A stretch of 64,000 bases of DNA. Source: Haemonchus contortus (Eukaryota; Nematoda; Chromadorea; Rhabditida; Trichostrongylidae). Under the pieces are notes generated by a model. The model saw only the letters and a list, made by a program, of their open reading frames with translations, was not told where the DNA came from and searched no databases. The position numbers and the translations under genes are program-made. Position 1 is the first letter of the stretch. The number at the start of each line of letters is the position of its first letter. Shown piece by piece: positions 52,701 through 64,000 of the stretch. Location of the stretch: contig LS997563.1 in assembly GCA_000469685.2 (NCBI GenBank), forward strand, positions 38,542,468 to 38,606,467, in the 5' to 3' direction.

Positions 52701-55525
52701 TCGTTAATTATTCAATTTATTATGGAATGAAGCCGTATACTCGGTACGGCCATTGAATATTTTACAATCCGTACCTTTGTGAACGGTATGGAATGGCGGC
52801 AGCTGATTGATGTCTATCGTGCATTGACCGAGTACTCCTTGCCCTTTGACTGGGCTAATTATCGAGTAAATGAGAGCAATCAAAAGTAAACAGCTTTTTT
52901 TGAGCAGTTCCTCATACAGTACGCCTAGGTGTATTAGAGGAAGAGCTATTCAAAAATGATGGCGTTTAACAAAAATAAATAACAACTTCAAGATCTATTT
53001 CTAAGGTCTCTCAGGTTCAGAAAGTATAATCGGGTTTCTTGACCATTAGAAAGCCACAAAAATGACAAATAATAATCATTACAAAACAGAGAAAGGGGAC
53101 CAGGGTAAATTACTTAGGTTGAGCTTTATTAGTAAGTAAAATTCTAGTTGACTGAGTGCTTAAAGTGGGAGTCCCTAAACCCAGTTTTTAGTCTCGATGT
53201 TTCCCAGATCCTCCCATGCTACCTATCTGTCGGGACAGGCTGACTGATAGCTATCAAGTTTGCGCCATTGTTGACATATGCTATATGCTAAGCTGAAAGA
53301 ATTCGGAAAGCGATTTTGAAGATTATATAGTCAAATGTTCAAAGAGGTAGAGCGTCCCAAGAGGGTCATTCTAGATTGGGAGATATGACACTTCAAGCGG
53401 CAGGGAGAGAGAACAGTCGTAATCTACAAGGCATTCCACAAGCAGAGTCCTGAGATAGTGAAAGACGTTCACAGTTGTTGATTTTCATGTATTTATTCAT
53501 TTGTAATACAAATATGTGTTTTTTTCCGTAAGAGGCACTTAGTTAATGGCACCTGGTTACGTCAGCCACGCTTCTTCTTATGTTGCAGGAATAAAAACAT
53601 TGTTTACTTTTTCAAACTAAATATACCATAAAACTCTCCATTAATGATTATTGATATTATTGATATGACCATTTTTTCTTTGGTATGAAGTATGTAGTGT
53701 TGTGAGGCTTATGGTCTCAAGGAACGCTGAGAAGCTCGATTTTCCCAGACACTGAGTTCCAAGGCTCCTAGTGTCAGCTAATGAACAGGTAGGATTTAGT
53801 TGTACTCACTTTCACACCGTGCTAATGATCCTGTATGACCTTGTACCCAGCTCCCCGCACATCCATAACCCTCCATCTATGCACTCTCAAATCCCCCCTC
53901 TACTCCATGATTAGACAGCGTAAACAATAGCCGAATTACTTGCTAATCCTTCATCTTGGAACAATACCTCTCCAAATTGTACAGGGTTGTTTATGGGCTA
54001 TGTTGTGCCCTGAGACAGTAGCCACGGATGAAATGAAAGTAGATTACGGGATTCATCGTCTAATAGGATTTCATGACGTCCAGCAAAAGTAGTCACTTGG
54101 CAGCAGTACCAGAAATTAGTGCAGGATAACGCTGTAGTATAAACCAAAATCGGTAGGTATCAATAAAAATCTTTCATTTAGGCCTGAGGTGCAGCTCCAT
54201 GGGGCTTATTCCTAATCAGAATTCCACCGGTTGATTGAAATGGAAGTCCAGACTGTAGTGTTCTGTTCAGGGATTGATCCTTGGACCATAGGTGTGATTG
54301 CAAGCTACTTGCTCCTACTACACCTTTACTCTAACTCCCTATGGCCTATGCCTTGCCGGTATACCTGCCTGGGCAGTACACCTGAGAAGGGCAACCACCT
54401 CCTTCCGTCTGTCAACAGTGAAGCCCTTCTGATACTCTGTCTTCCACATCTTGTATTAGCTCTATCGTGTAACTGACTAGCAGATACAGTATCCTCTAGG
54501 TTTACACAGTGAGGTTGCAGGTTGTGTGCGTGCAAGTTTGCCCGTCAAGGAATTTCCTTCAATTCGATCAACCCTGACCGCAATGAGTCGTCGTCGTAGT
54601 CGTTGTGATTTTTGAATTGACTCGTCCTTGCGCTATCATTCATTCATCAATCCCTGTGTTAACGATGGCATCTCATCCGCTCTCAGCCATCACTGACTGT
54701 ATGGACCACCTGCACCGCCTTTTGCATGTCTTCGAAAAAACTGTCAATCTCTAGTCTTTTCAAAAGACATACCACTTAATGGGATTCGATTGCCTTTACA
54801 TGGACTAATGATTCTATTGGATTCGAATTTGAAAAAAACTTTCAAAATCAACTTTAAGAGGATGGTTGAAGGAGGAGAGGCGCAAGCCAACCATTTTAGG
54901 ATACGCCCTGCATCACACTTCCTCTACACTACGTTACGCTACTTGAAAATCTGCCTCTTCGAAATATCCCCCATCTGTTGACAGACCAACAAATCCGATT
55001 TGAAGGATTCATAGGACTGATCTGATTTGATAAAAAAGAAAAAACTTATTGCTGATATGATATTTGATTATTTGTTTATTTACTTATTTACCTGTATTAC
55101 GCCCCTGTTGTCCCATTGACAACTTTTACTTGATTTATAATTCAATCCCAGTCAAAGTCTTAAGCTACAGCTTGGAGGGCGGTAAACTTGGGGTGGTGCT
55201 AGGAAAAAAGCACCACGTGGAAAGCTCCAAAGGCATTGGTGTAAAATTAACTGCATGGACCCCCTCGCCTTCTTTCGAATCAAAAACTTTCCTCAAATTT
55301 GAGATTTTTTGATTCTACTGTTTACCTACCCGGTAAGTAAAGGTATTGGTCGGGACGGGTGGATTCTACTCAGTTATTCGCATGGCACCTCGGGTAGGGT
55401 TTGTTGGTTTCCGTTGATGGATGAGCCCCGCCCATTGAGGGCACCCTAGCCCCACCTCCTCTACGATCGGTCGCTCGGCAAAGGTCATTGTGCCATTTGA
55501 ATCGCCTCCGCTACGGACGACGACA
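49751..55525. other. Gene-poor intergenic region
   Basis: About 5.8 kb. One more copy of the dispersed motif (GCGTGGCGTATCTC) is near 51148-51165. A G-rich tract lies at 52240-52265. One exon-like frame is listed separately at 51753. No other feature is supported. Confidence 0.4.
51753..51910 (+). CDS. Possible isolated coding exon, unrecognised
   Basis: An ATG frame runs 52 codons (MGLEGLADLEWTRTHAITIY..., later LLSELDLLHTLSDGYFLFPE) to a good GTAGGT donor after CAAAAA. Balanced amino-acid content looks protein-like, but I find no matching downstream exon and no family. It may be a remnant or chance. Confidence 0.2.
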
Positions 55526-55998
55526 ATGCCCTCACAGCCAGCTACCAAGCATATACCGCAAAAGCTTCGGCGAAATGAGCGTGAACGGAAACGTGTTGAT
55601 CAGGTCAGTCGAGATCCCGGTTCGCCCTTCCCACTTCTTTGAATTTTTACATTTTTCTCTGGATTCAGGTGAACCAAGGCTTCAACCAACTTCGATTGCG
55701 GGTTCCCAAACCACATGGCTGTAAGCAGAAGCTGTCAAAAGTGGAGACACTTCGCGAGGCAGCTCGATACATCGAACAGTTACGGGCGATTCTTCAACAG
55801 GGTAGCTATCATCCTGTTCAAGTTCCCCAACGAGTACTTACCCAGCAACAGCAGCATCAACCACAATACTATCATTCTCCCGATATTTCTCCCTACTATC
55901 CTCAGCCCATGTCGAAAGCCACTGACTACTCACCGGCTTCATCTTACTATAGCGATTCATCGTTTGAAGAACAAAAATACGGTAATTTTATGCAGTAA
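55526..55998 (+). CDS. Achaete-scute family bHLH transcription factor
   Basis: Two exons: 55526-55603 and 55669-55998 (135 aa). The basic region is KLRRNERERKRVDQVNQGF (about 13-31), with the Asn-Glu-Arg-x-Arg E-box contact pattern. Helix 1 to loop is FNQLRLRVPKPHGCKQKLSK, and helix 2 is VETLREAARYIEQLRAILQQ. LSKVETLREAARYI is diagnostic of achaete-scute proteins. The C-terminal half is Gln/Tyr/Ser/Pro-rich (LTQQQQHQPQYYHSPDISPY) and ends with an acidic SSFEEQKYGNFMQ, perhaps an activation region. The intron interrupts the bHLH at VDQ|VNQGF. Proteins of this group are proneural dimerising factors binding CANNTG; C. elegans hlh-3, hlh-4 and hlh-14 are candidates for the ortholog, but I cannot choose. 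The gene stands alone, with more than 5 kb free upstream. Confidence 0.93.
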
Positions 55999-58900
55999 AC
56001 ATTCTTGTTTACCATTAGATAATTTATTGATTGTTAGTTTTTATTTTCGGATTGTCTGTTGCTTTGATGTTTACCTTTCTTGCTATTGACAGTCACGCTT
56101 CATCGGGTTCTCAGATCTACACATATTGTTCGCCGGCTATTTCAAGGCCTATCACATTCCGTCTCACTTTAGTTTTATTGAAGTTACGTGTATTTATGTG
56201 CTACTTTGATAAATATTAATGAAAAAAGATTTATTTTTGAAATTTTTGGGTCAGTTGAAGTAGAGGCTGATGGAGGTTCCATGGATGGAAGGGATTGTTT
56301 GGCTTCCGAGCCACCCAATTACGCACTCGTTTTTGCATAGTCGTAGAACGGCGTATGCCCTTTGCACGCCTTGTTCGACGAGATGCAAAAAAATCGCGTG
56401 AACCACGCGTCCATTTAGAAGAAATTCCTCTCTCTCTCGACTGACTGCTGCCTTTAGGGTCCCGAATAATCGGCTCCAACAAAGGCAATTCGAAGGATAT
56501 TGAAATTCGGACGGAAAAGGTGAAAATGATGGGGGCGAATGATTGCTCGGGATAAGCTTCGCGTTCAGCTCCCAATTACTGAAAAATGGGACAGGAAGCC
56601 TTCTCCAATACCAGCACCATAATAGTTACAAAGAAAAGACTTCGGATCTTTATTCACTGTTACTATTCGAATGCAGAAGGTTTACTTTTGAAAACAGTAG
56701 AGTATCGTAAGGTTCCTTGGGCTTACTTGAAGCTAGACGTGGGGGCATTTGGTCCGGAAAACTTAGAAGAGGGGAACGGCACCTTCATCCAAACCTCCTG
56801 TAACTTCGTGGGCCTGCCAGCTGTTTACCAGCTTTACATTTTTCAGGTGAGTAAGGAAGTCAGAAAAGAAGAGGCTGAGTGGTGGAAAGTGATCCTGTTC
56901 ATTGGGAACGTCTGACTTGAGCCCCCTAGAAATATCGGCACTCTAATGAGAATCACCCCATTCGGCCGATCATCTGCTGCTCAGGCTCATCAGAAACGGA
57001 ACGACCTGAGAATGACCGTATTACATTTAGCAGTCCTTCATATATAAGTATAAACAACGAACTTGCTATGCGGTTGTAAAAAACTGCAACTTTACCCTAA
57101 AAGTAAAGACCCAGAGGCCGATTTTTCATGTCACTCGAATCCCAGATTGAGGGCTATTCAAGGTGTGCTTTGAGAAAGGGTTATTTTTCGGCTTTTCAAT
57201 TGGTTAACGTGTTTCTTATGCTTGCTTGGGAATATCAATTCTGTCCTATTGTCTAGAAATCAAAAGGGAAGTCGTGAGAGTAAAAAATTATGTAGTGGAA
57301 CCCTGGCTTTCCTTACGTGGCCCTTCATAACCCAGAGGCCATCCGTTCACGACAGAAATTAGTTTATCTTGAGTACCAGTATCAGTGTGTCTTGGCTTCA
57401 ACTTCCAAAAAGCTTACCATTCCACGAAATGGAAACCCATTTCTTCCCGAAGTGATGCAAGGAGGGATCCAGGGGGTCTTTCCCCGGAAGAACTCAGAAA
57501 AATAGGAAAAGGAAGGTAGATGAGTGATTAAGAAGGAATGCTCTCGAGCATCACCTCCGAACCTGTGGAGCTGATGGACAGATGCGCATGCGATGGAGAA
57601 AAGCCGTGACCTGGTCATGCTGTAAGTAATCCGAGATCACCTTACATGAACAGCATCACCTCTAATCCCACTCATACAGCTTACTCATTTACATAAGTCA
57701 TTACAGTTCATGAGATACGTCGTATATGAGATGCTTGAGTGCTCAGATAGATGGTCAGATGTCAGGTGGGAGTTTTTCTTGGGAAGAATATCACTAACCA
57801 TGTTGTAGTTACCCATCCTCCCCAAGTAGCGCAACCTGTCACTGTCGTGTCTTAGCGCGACATGTGGCGCAACCGGTGATTGCGTCATATTTATCGCCCT
57901 ACCGTAAGCCAGCCTTTAATCATATCATGTAGTTTGTCTGACCTGTACAGATGGATTAGCTGGATCAGCCATGGACTTGTAAGGAAGAATTAGGGAGCCT
58001 GGGCTCTGAGTGGTCAAATCTTCCGTTTTCTTCTTATTAATCCCAGAAAGCCCTTTTTTCTAAGTTCGGCTGCCTCTTAGGCCATCATAGGTACCAAATG
58101 AGATTTTTTCTCTACTGATAATTATTTTTCATTAGTGACAACACAAAACTGTTTACTTTTCATACATTGTGGTTTCGTCAATGTTCAAAAAAGAGCAATA
58201 AAATAAAGTAAAAAAAGGAATAAAAGACCCGTGAAACATTCATACGTTCGTTTATACTTTATGCGATTTCTTGGAACCTTCTTGAAGAATTTGTGCATTT
58301 TTTCAGGTAAAAAAGTACTGCCCTATATTTTAAAAACAGGAAGAAGCTTCTCCGAATGTGGCTTGAATAGTTCCGGTGACAGCAAGAACACTCTAGCGGA
58401 AATCGGAACGGCTATTCCGGGCCTCGTCGTTTAGATGATCGTTTTTCATTGCTCTTCTTACCGAATTAACTCGAAAAGTTTAATTTAATTCAATTTTCAC
58501 AAATTATCCTACACATTCTAATTTCCGCAGGTCATTATCTTAGGGAAACAGTAAATGAATCTAAAAATGAAATAACACAGATAAAGATTATCACTGCTGC
58601 CCAGAGTCTGAACGGGAATTTAGGCATTTCGTTACCTATTCTTCCTCTTCTCCCTAATGATGATTAGACTCAGTCGCAGGGTTGCTGCCGCTTTTTCTAT
58701 CTACAGCGCCTTCTGTAGTTACCTTGAGAGAGAGGGCCTTCTTGGTCACGTCCCTCTACGTCTTCTTTATCACCTCTACGGGATAACTGGCAATACGATA
58801 TAACTGGTAATTGTAGGCTTGGATCTTGGTGCCTGTAGCTAATCAACTTTCCGCAATTGACAGGGTCCCACTAATCTCATAAGAGTCATCAGAAACTGGG

Positions 58901-61900
58901 GAAACAGGATCAGGAAAACATCCGTTTTCAGATTGAATTTGGTCCTCTACGTAGGATACCGTCGCCCAATTTCCAGTCATTTATAAGGATTCCAACTCGG
59001 TATCGGAAGTAGCAGGAGGAAAAGCTGCAAGGCATTTTTGAGTCACTTCACAGAATATTTCGTGAAACACAGAGGATCAAGAGCCAGAAGGTCTCTCAAG
59101 AAGTTAGCAAATCTCTCGAATTCTTTAAGCTTCTAGAATGAAGCCCAGACTGAGCTATAACCTGATGGATTCTGTATTGACAGTTCCTTATATGTTCGGT
59201 TTCCTTCCAAGAACCTTTGGGAGTCCCTACTTAGCATTGAAGGATTCATATGCGATCCATGAAGGCATATAATTCCCGACTGAGTTCAATTGCCATCGAC
59301 GTCAACAAGAGCTCCCGTCCTACATCCTTAATCCGTGTCAGTGGGTCTAGCGAACGGATTTTTTCCCCTTGTTCAATGTCAAATAAGATGATTTAGACGA
59401 GCCACTTACGGTCGACACCACAGGTGCACGTCCGGAAGTGGGTGACCTCGTTTCAGGAAGAGGTGGAGGGATTTCAGATGAATTCCCTCGTGTCTTACCT
59501 GGGTAGAGGTATCGCTGTCTTCACAGGTAGTGGCCTCAGTCGGTCGATCACACAGGCTGACAGGCTAATCACTGCCCTTAATTGGATGCTTGAAAAAGGC
59601 GGACCGCTATAAGAAGCTTCATCTGGCGTTCGCCCATTCTCTGTATTACCTACTCATGAGCATATAATCGACTGTAATTGACCCAATGGTACCCACTCGA
59701 GACGGGCTTTGATGTGCTTTCCCGAAGCTCTGACGCCATTTCCGCATACTTACCCTTCATCATCCTTACCCAGGAAAGCTGTCCGAGAACGGATGTCGGA
59801 CGACATCGTTCCAGGTGCGACGCGCGTATCTCATTTGTCTCGAACAATATGGGTCTATTCACGACTAAGACAAACTAATTGCCGCCTAATTTCAGCTCGC
59901 TTAGGGTTCACGCAATGTGGGGGGCTCAGTTGATTGCGTTGACGCCTAAATACGTCCGTTACGGCCGGCTGTTGCGTAATATAGCAATTAAACTGATCGT
60001 AAAAAAACAGTACTACATTGATGATACTGATAATATCAGTAAGATTGACATCGGACCAGGTGACAGATACCATGGGTCCTTATTCAGCAGCATGGCGTAT
60101 ACGACGAATGACTACAGTATGACGTTAATGATTGGCCGCGTAATCTCGTGGTATTGGTCGTAAACTTCGTAGCGATCAGTGCAATTATGCGTCTATTAAG
60201 ATATTTTATCGCTGCATTCGGTATTGTATTAATTGCTATGAATATAACATAAACATGTGCTCGTGAAATTCATCAAGCATTCACTGTTGTCAACCCGATT
60301 CGGGCATTTCACCCTAACTAGTTGCATGGGAAAGTAGTAATGAATAGTCATTCACGAATTAGCTAGTCACCGATGGTAAGGCTCCTTCAGCAGCCTCATG
60401 TGGTCGTTCTGTCTTGGAAAGAGGAATCGAATCGAAGTCCTCTTCAGGCCCCTATAAGTAGTATTCTCCAGGAAAGTTGAGGAAGAAGAGGAGGGGGAGA
60501 ATGGAATTGAGTGCTTGAGTTCACTCGATTGTTGGAGATTTCAAAAAGAGCATTCACTAGGAAAAGAAGAAGAGGAAAGGAAGAAGGGAAGGGAATGAAT
60601 CTGCAAATCCTCTCAATAATTTCTGGACCGTAAATAGGGTATTCATCGGGAACCAGGAGAAGAAAGAAAAGAGGGATGAGAGTGAGAATGATTGCGCAAA
60701 TCCTTCGCTTCGTTATAAATCTCGAACAGCATTTCGTATACTGGATACTGTACTGGAGCGGAAAAAAGGAAGGAGTAGAAGGAGGATTGGATTCATGTAC
60801 TGTTGACAAGAACTCAAGAAGAATCAGAAATAGCAAACTTCGAATTGGCTGCTCGGACTTCATAGAGGATGGTGGCTTTGACTGCGAAAAAGGACGGCGT
60901 TGAGGAAGAAAGGAAGAAGGAGGATGAAATTGTGTAAGAAGATGACCCCTTTCCTTATAATGTGAGTGAGGGAATTTCCCTTTATTCTGCAATGGTCCTT
61001 TTGCCATAACCTTTCTAAAAGTTGAGCTACCAGTTGAATCCCTGTACAAGCTTGTCTCGATCGCAGTTTGATCGAGACAGGTCGGACAGGTCGAGAGCTT
61101 TACTTTTATTTGAGAGTTTGATTTCAAACGCTGCTGAACTAAGTTGACAAAGCCGGTTGGTTACACTAACTACTGGTTCGAGCTCTCCCTATTGGCTAGT
61201 CCGTGCCTAAGTATGGCATCAGCACGGTTGGTATGGATTTATCCTGCGGGACCATACTTATGAAGCGGTGGCATACTGTAGTGAACATAACTGTGAATGA
61301 AGAATCAGTACGGTTCGCTGAGCAGTTGAGCAGAACGTGTTGAATGGAATTCGATAATTGCAACCGATCAAGTCTCGGATTGATTGGAGCGCGAGAATCC
61401 AATCAATCAAAAGAGCTAAGGTCAATGCACACGATGAATCGGCTGACCCGACTCCATTTCATATGTTTAACCCACTTTGAATGGGCCATTTCGTCGGGGT
61501 TTCCCAGTGGTAATGGACTATCGTCGAAGATTTGTCGATTGGCTCATCGGTGAAGACGATTAAATCATCAATGTATTGCCACCATCTGCTATTACATAAC
61601 TAATGCGACAGAATGTTGACTGTTTGGCGATTGACGGTCATTCCGAGGCTGCCGTACACCACAAACACCTACGGATCATATAATAGTTTCTGATTGCCTC
61701 ATATGACGAGTGAGACCCAAATTTTCTTCCTCTCCTGAAGCTTTATAGGGTTTTACCTCTGTTTATTGGAGTAGACCGGTAGCAGGCACTCGCCGGGGGT
61801 ATCGCCAGGGACAGGAGCTAGTGGAGGAATACCCACCATTTCGGATTAGAGACTTTTAGTCTTTTTGAGTTACTCTTCTAGTCAGATTTTCGAGGTCAGC

Positions 61901-64000
61901 TGACTCGGCTAAGTATCTGGCCCTGCTCCTCACCCAGGTGCCATGACCAGTTTAATTTGCCTGATCAAAACCACTGTAGTCTGACATTTGATGGGTGAAA
62001 ATTTCAATTTTTTTTCAAATTAAATTATTCCAAGATAAAAGGTGAGATGGTATTAGTGAATGAGCAAAAATAAAAAATTTAAAAAAAAGAAAAAAATCGA
62101 GTTGTAAAGTAATCTTTGACAGTTTATGGTAGACGTCGGGGAGCTTCGGCTCATTGGACCTTTGAAAAAAACGAGTGATGAACAAAAAAGTTACTTTATG
62201 ATCTGAGAAAAGCCTTCTATCACCTAGCCAACCCTAGAGGTACATAAGGGAAACCTTGGCCATCCGAACGTGAGGAAATGCCCAGGCCTATGAAAGTACT
62301 TCGGCTCTTAGCACTGCCCCAGCCCACTCTTTAGGCCACCAGGTGGGCAGGGCTATGGAGATTTAGGGGCTTGATGCTGATCTTCATTGGAAATCCAGTA
62401 AAATATGAATGATTCTCCATATTTGGGTCTTATTCGGGCATCTCGAGCAATAAGTGGGGAAAGCCCGTCTGGCTACTTCAATTCTGGAATTTTCGCTCCC
62501 CCTCTCAGGAATCATCGCTCCATCAGTAGCTTCCCGTCCTAGGATAAATGCAGCGGCATGACTCCTTTCAGATCTCGAAGGAAAGACGACCCAACTGCTC
62601 CACTCATCAAGTGCTCAGCATTACAGAGGTGCGCGTCGAAGCGTAAGCGGCTTCCTTTCGGTGTCCACTATCCTGTCCCGTTGCGCAATGTGGAACATAC
62701 GTTACCGTCGCCAATAAAGTCAGGTCACTCCTAGCTGGTCCTCTTCTGAGAGGCCCTCACTATGTGAAAAATCGAAGCAGCGGTTCTCGTTTCGACGTCG
62801 TGTTCCACTCAAATTACTGGTTACCGCAGTGATCGGAACGCCGTTGACCTTACATTGTTCCATGGTGCCCGAAAACGTAGACATTATCGACGAGACAAAT
62901 GCCCCCCACCTACACCATGCACTACATATGGTCAGCGCTGTGTGCGTTCAGCCATTCTTCATTTGAAAAGCTATTAAGCTAGCCTCGACTTCCGTTTGGT
63001 CCCAATAATACGGAACCCATGACTAAGAGCTCTAATAGGGGGGGGGGGTCAGGGGGAGAGCGGAAAACTGGGAACGACGACTGGAAGCGGAAAAACCCTA
63101 TGGCTGATGCTACAGAATGGATGAAGAGCTGAGGTGAGAAAAGGGAATGCTCCCACATCAGTGTTCCGGGAGATATAAAAGCGAAGCACCCCACAACAGA
63201 AAATGGGGAGAGCTCTTCCGTTTCGTCCCGCTCTTCCAGTGTCCCTTACGCCGAGAAACATGCCAGATGAGCAATTGGACTAGCCATTTTGGTTCTGAAA
63301 TGGAGTCCCCTGCTGAGTTGGTCAATAGGCGTCAAACACGTGTTCGGGATGTGTTTTCGTTCAACTTCAGCGAACCTCCATGACAAGTGCGAAGAACTTC
63401 TCATACGACGGACACAGTCGTGTACGAAATCATTTGATGACTCTTCTGGTAGAGGTAATCAAGCATCTATCAAGGGATTCGCGACGGGGACCATATTAAG
63501 GCACTGAAGATAGTGGGAGAGGGGCAAGGGATAGGATGGATAGGATGGATTGCTCATGGAATCACAGTGACAAAAAGGAAAGGAGTTTCATGGTGATGTG
63601 CTAGATCACCTCCACCACGGTCTCAGGTGTTGCGTAGGTACAGGATTTCGCTCTTTTTAGGAGTGTTCAAGAGAGAGGGGTTGGTCATTTTCGGGGGTTC
63701 TAACGCTGTCAGTTCGGAAGTGAGTTGGGTTTTATCCCCTCAAAACACAGACCAAAATCAGATCCTTCCTTATGCCCAGTTCCGATTCTCTTGCGTGCTG
63801 ACCCAAGCTTAGGAAGGGAGTATTTCTCAAGAGCGCTAGATCGTTTTAACGTAATGGTGGTACATTACCTCGTGGAAGAGTTATACTAATACTACCCCGC
63901 ACTTCTTTCTATTAATCTGATTATCAGGGTACTGTAGATTGCCACCTTCACTTTTCGTCTATGCCACCCACTAAGACTACCTGAATCGTCCTCATCAATT
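55999..64000. other. Long intergenic region without supported genes
   Basis: About 8 kb. Open frames occur (109 codons at 56586+, 114 at 56231-, 227 at 60444-), but none shows a domain or splice pattern. The 227-codon minus frame is in a pyrimidine-rich strand, which naturally lacks stops. A G11 run sits at 63038-63048. Likely spacer and old repeats. Confidence 0.45.

Noticed and set aside
56231..56575. 114-codon basic open frame downstream of the bHLH gene
   Set aside because: Arg-rich but without a recognisable domain, splice partner or poly(A) signal; the basic tail of the 45-kb repeat protein looks only superficially similar.
58231..58434. 67-codon frame with a hydrophobic start and possible internal splice sites
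   Set aside because: Too short, no clear signal peptide cleavage or family, and no conserved context.
60444..61127. 227-codon open frame on the minus strand
   Set aside because: The strand is strongly pyrimidine-rich, which removes stop codons by composition. The product is low-complexity Ser/Pro/Phe/Leu sequence with no domain or splice context.

Overview
The window is nuclear DNA from a nematode. Genes are split into many exons of about 30-290 bp by introns with GTAAG/GTGAG donors and short TTTTCAG acceptors. Several start codons lie 0-25 bp behind a TTTCAG-type acceptor with no upstream exon needed, as expected for spliced-leader trans-splicing. Proteins match animal families at nearly full length. 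Base composition, intron sizes and abundant foldback repeats suggest a clade V (strongylid, hookworm-like) parasite rather than Caenorhabditis; that species guess is inference. I rebuilt every main gene by hand from conserved protein motifs, splice signals and reading-phase continuity; no alignment or transcript was available.

Layout. 0-7.3 kb: TMCO1 (ER calcium channel, +), a divergent casein kinase II beta subunit (-) and splicing factor SF3A3 (+). 7.4-15.8 kb: PIGG-type GPI ethanolamine phosphate transferase (-, 18 exons), whose introns hold a hairpin MITE and a tRNA-like SINE head. 15.8-19.9 kb: no gene seen. 19.9-22.6 kb: unknown secreted protein (+). 23.4-26.9 kb: CSTF1/CstF-50 (-) and ribosomal protein L26 (+), divergent from a 475-bp shared promoter region. 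27.5-29.2 kb: a FLYWCH-like zinc-finger gene (-). 30.3-32.8 kb: a 2.55-kb foldback element with ~705-bp inverted arms and a perfect 9-bp target duplication (Mutator-like). 33.8-39.2 kb: CSTF3/CstF-77 (+, 20 exons). 44.7-45.8 kb: a Ser/Thr/Pro-rich protein with two 56-residue repeats (+). 46.9-49.8 kb: 2,4-dienoyl-CoA reductase ending in a PTS1-like SKM (-). 55.5-56.0 kb: achaete-scute type bHLH factor (+). The rest, including 56-64 kb, is repeat-bearing intergenic DNA.

Functionally, three genes serve pre-mRNA processing: SF3A3 in the U2 snRNP, and CSTF1 and CSTF3, two direct partners in the cleavage stimulation factor, lying 8 kb apart. RPL26 sits between them. From memory, cpf-1, suf-1 and rpl-26 are also close neighbours on C. 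elegans chromosome II, so this may be an old conserved block. I found no operon-like defence system, CRISPR array or phage; the most striking non-genic object is the foldback transposon.
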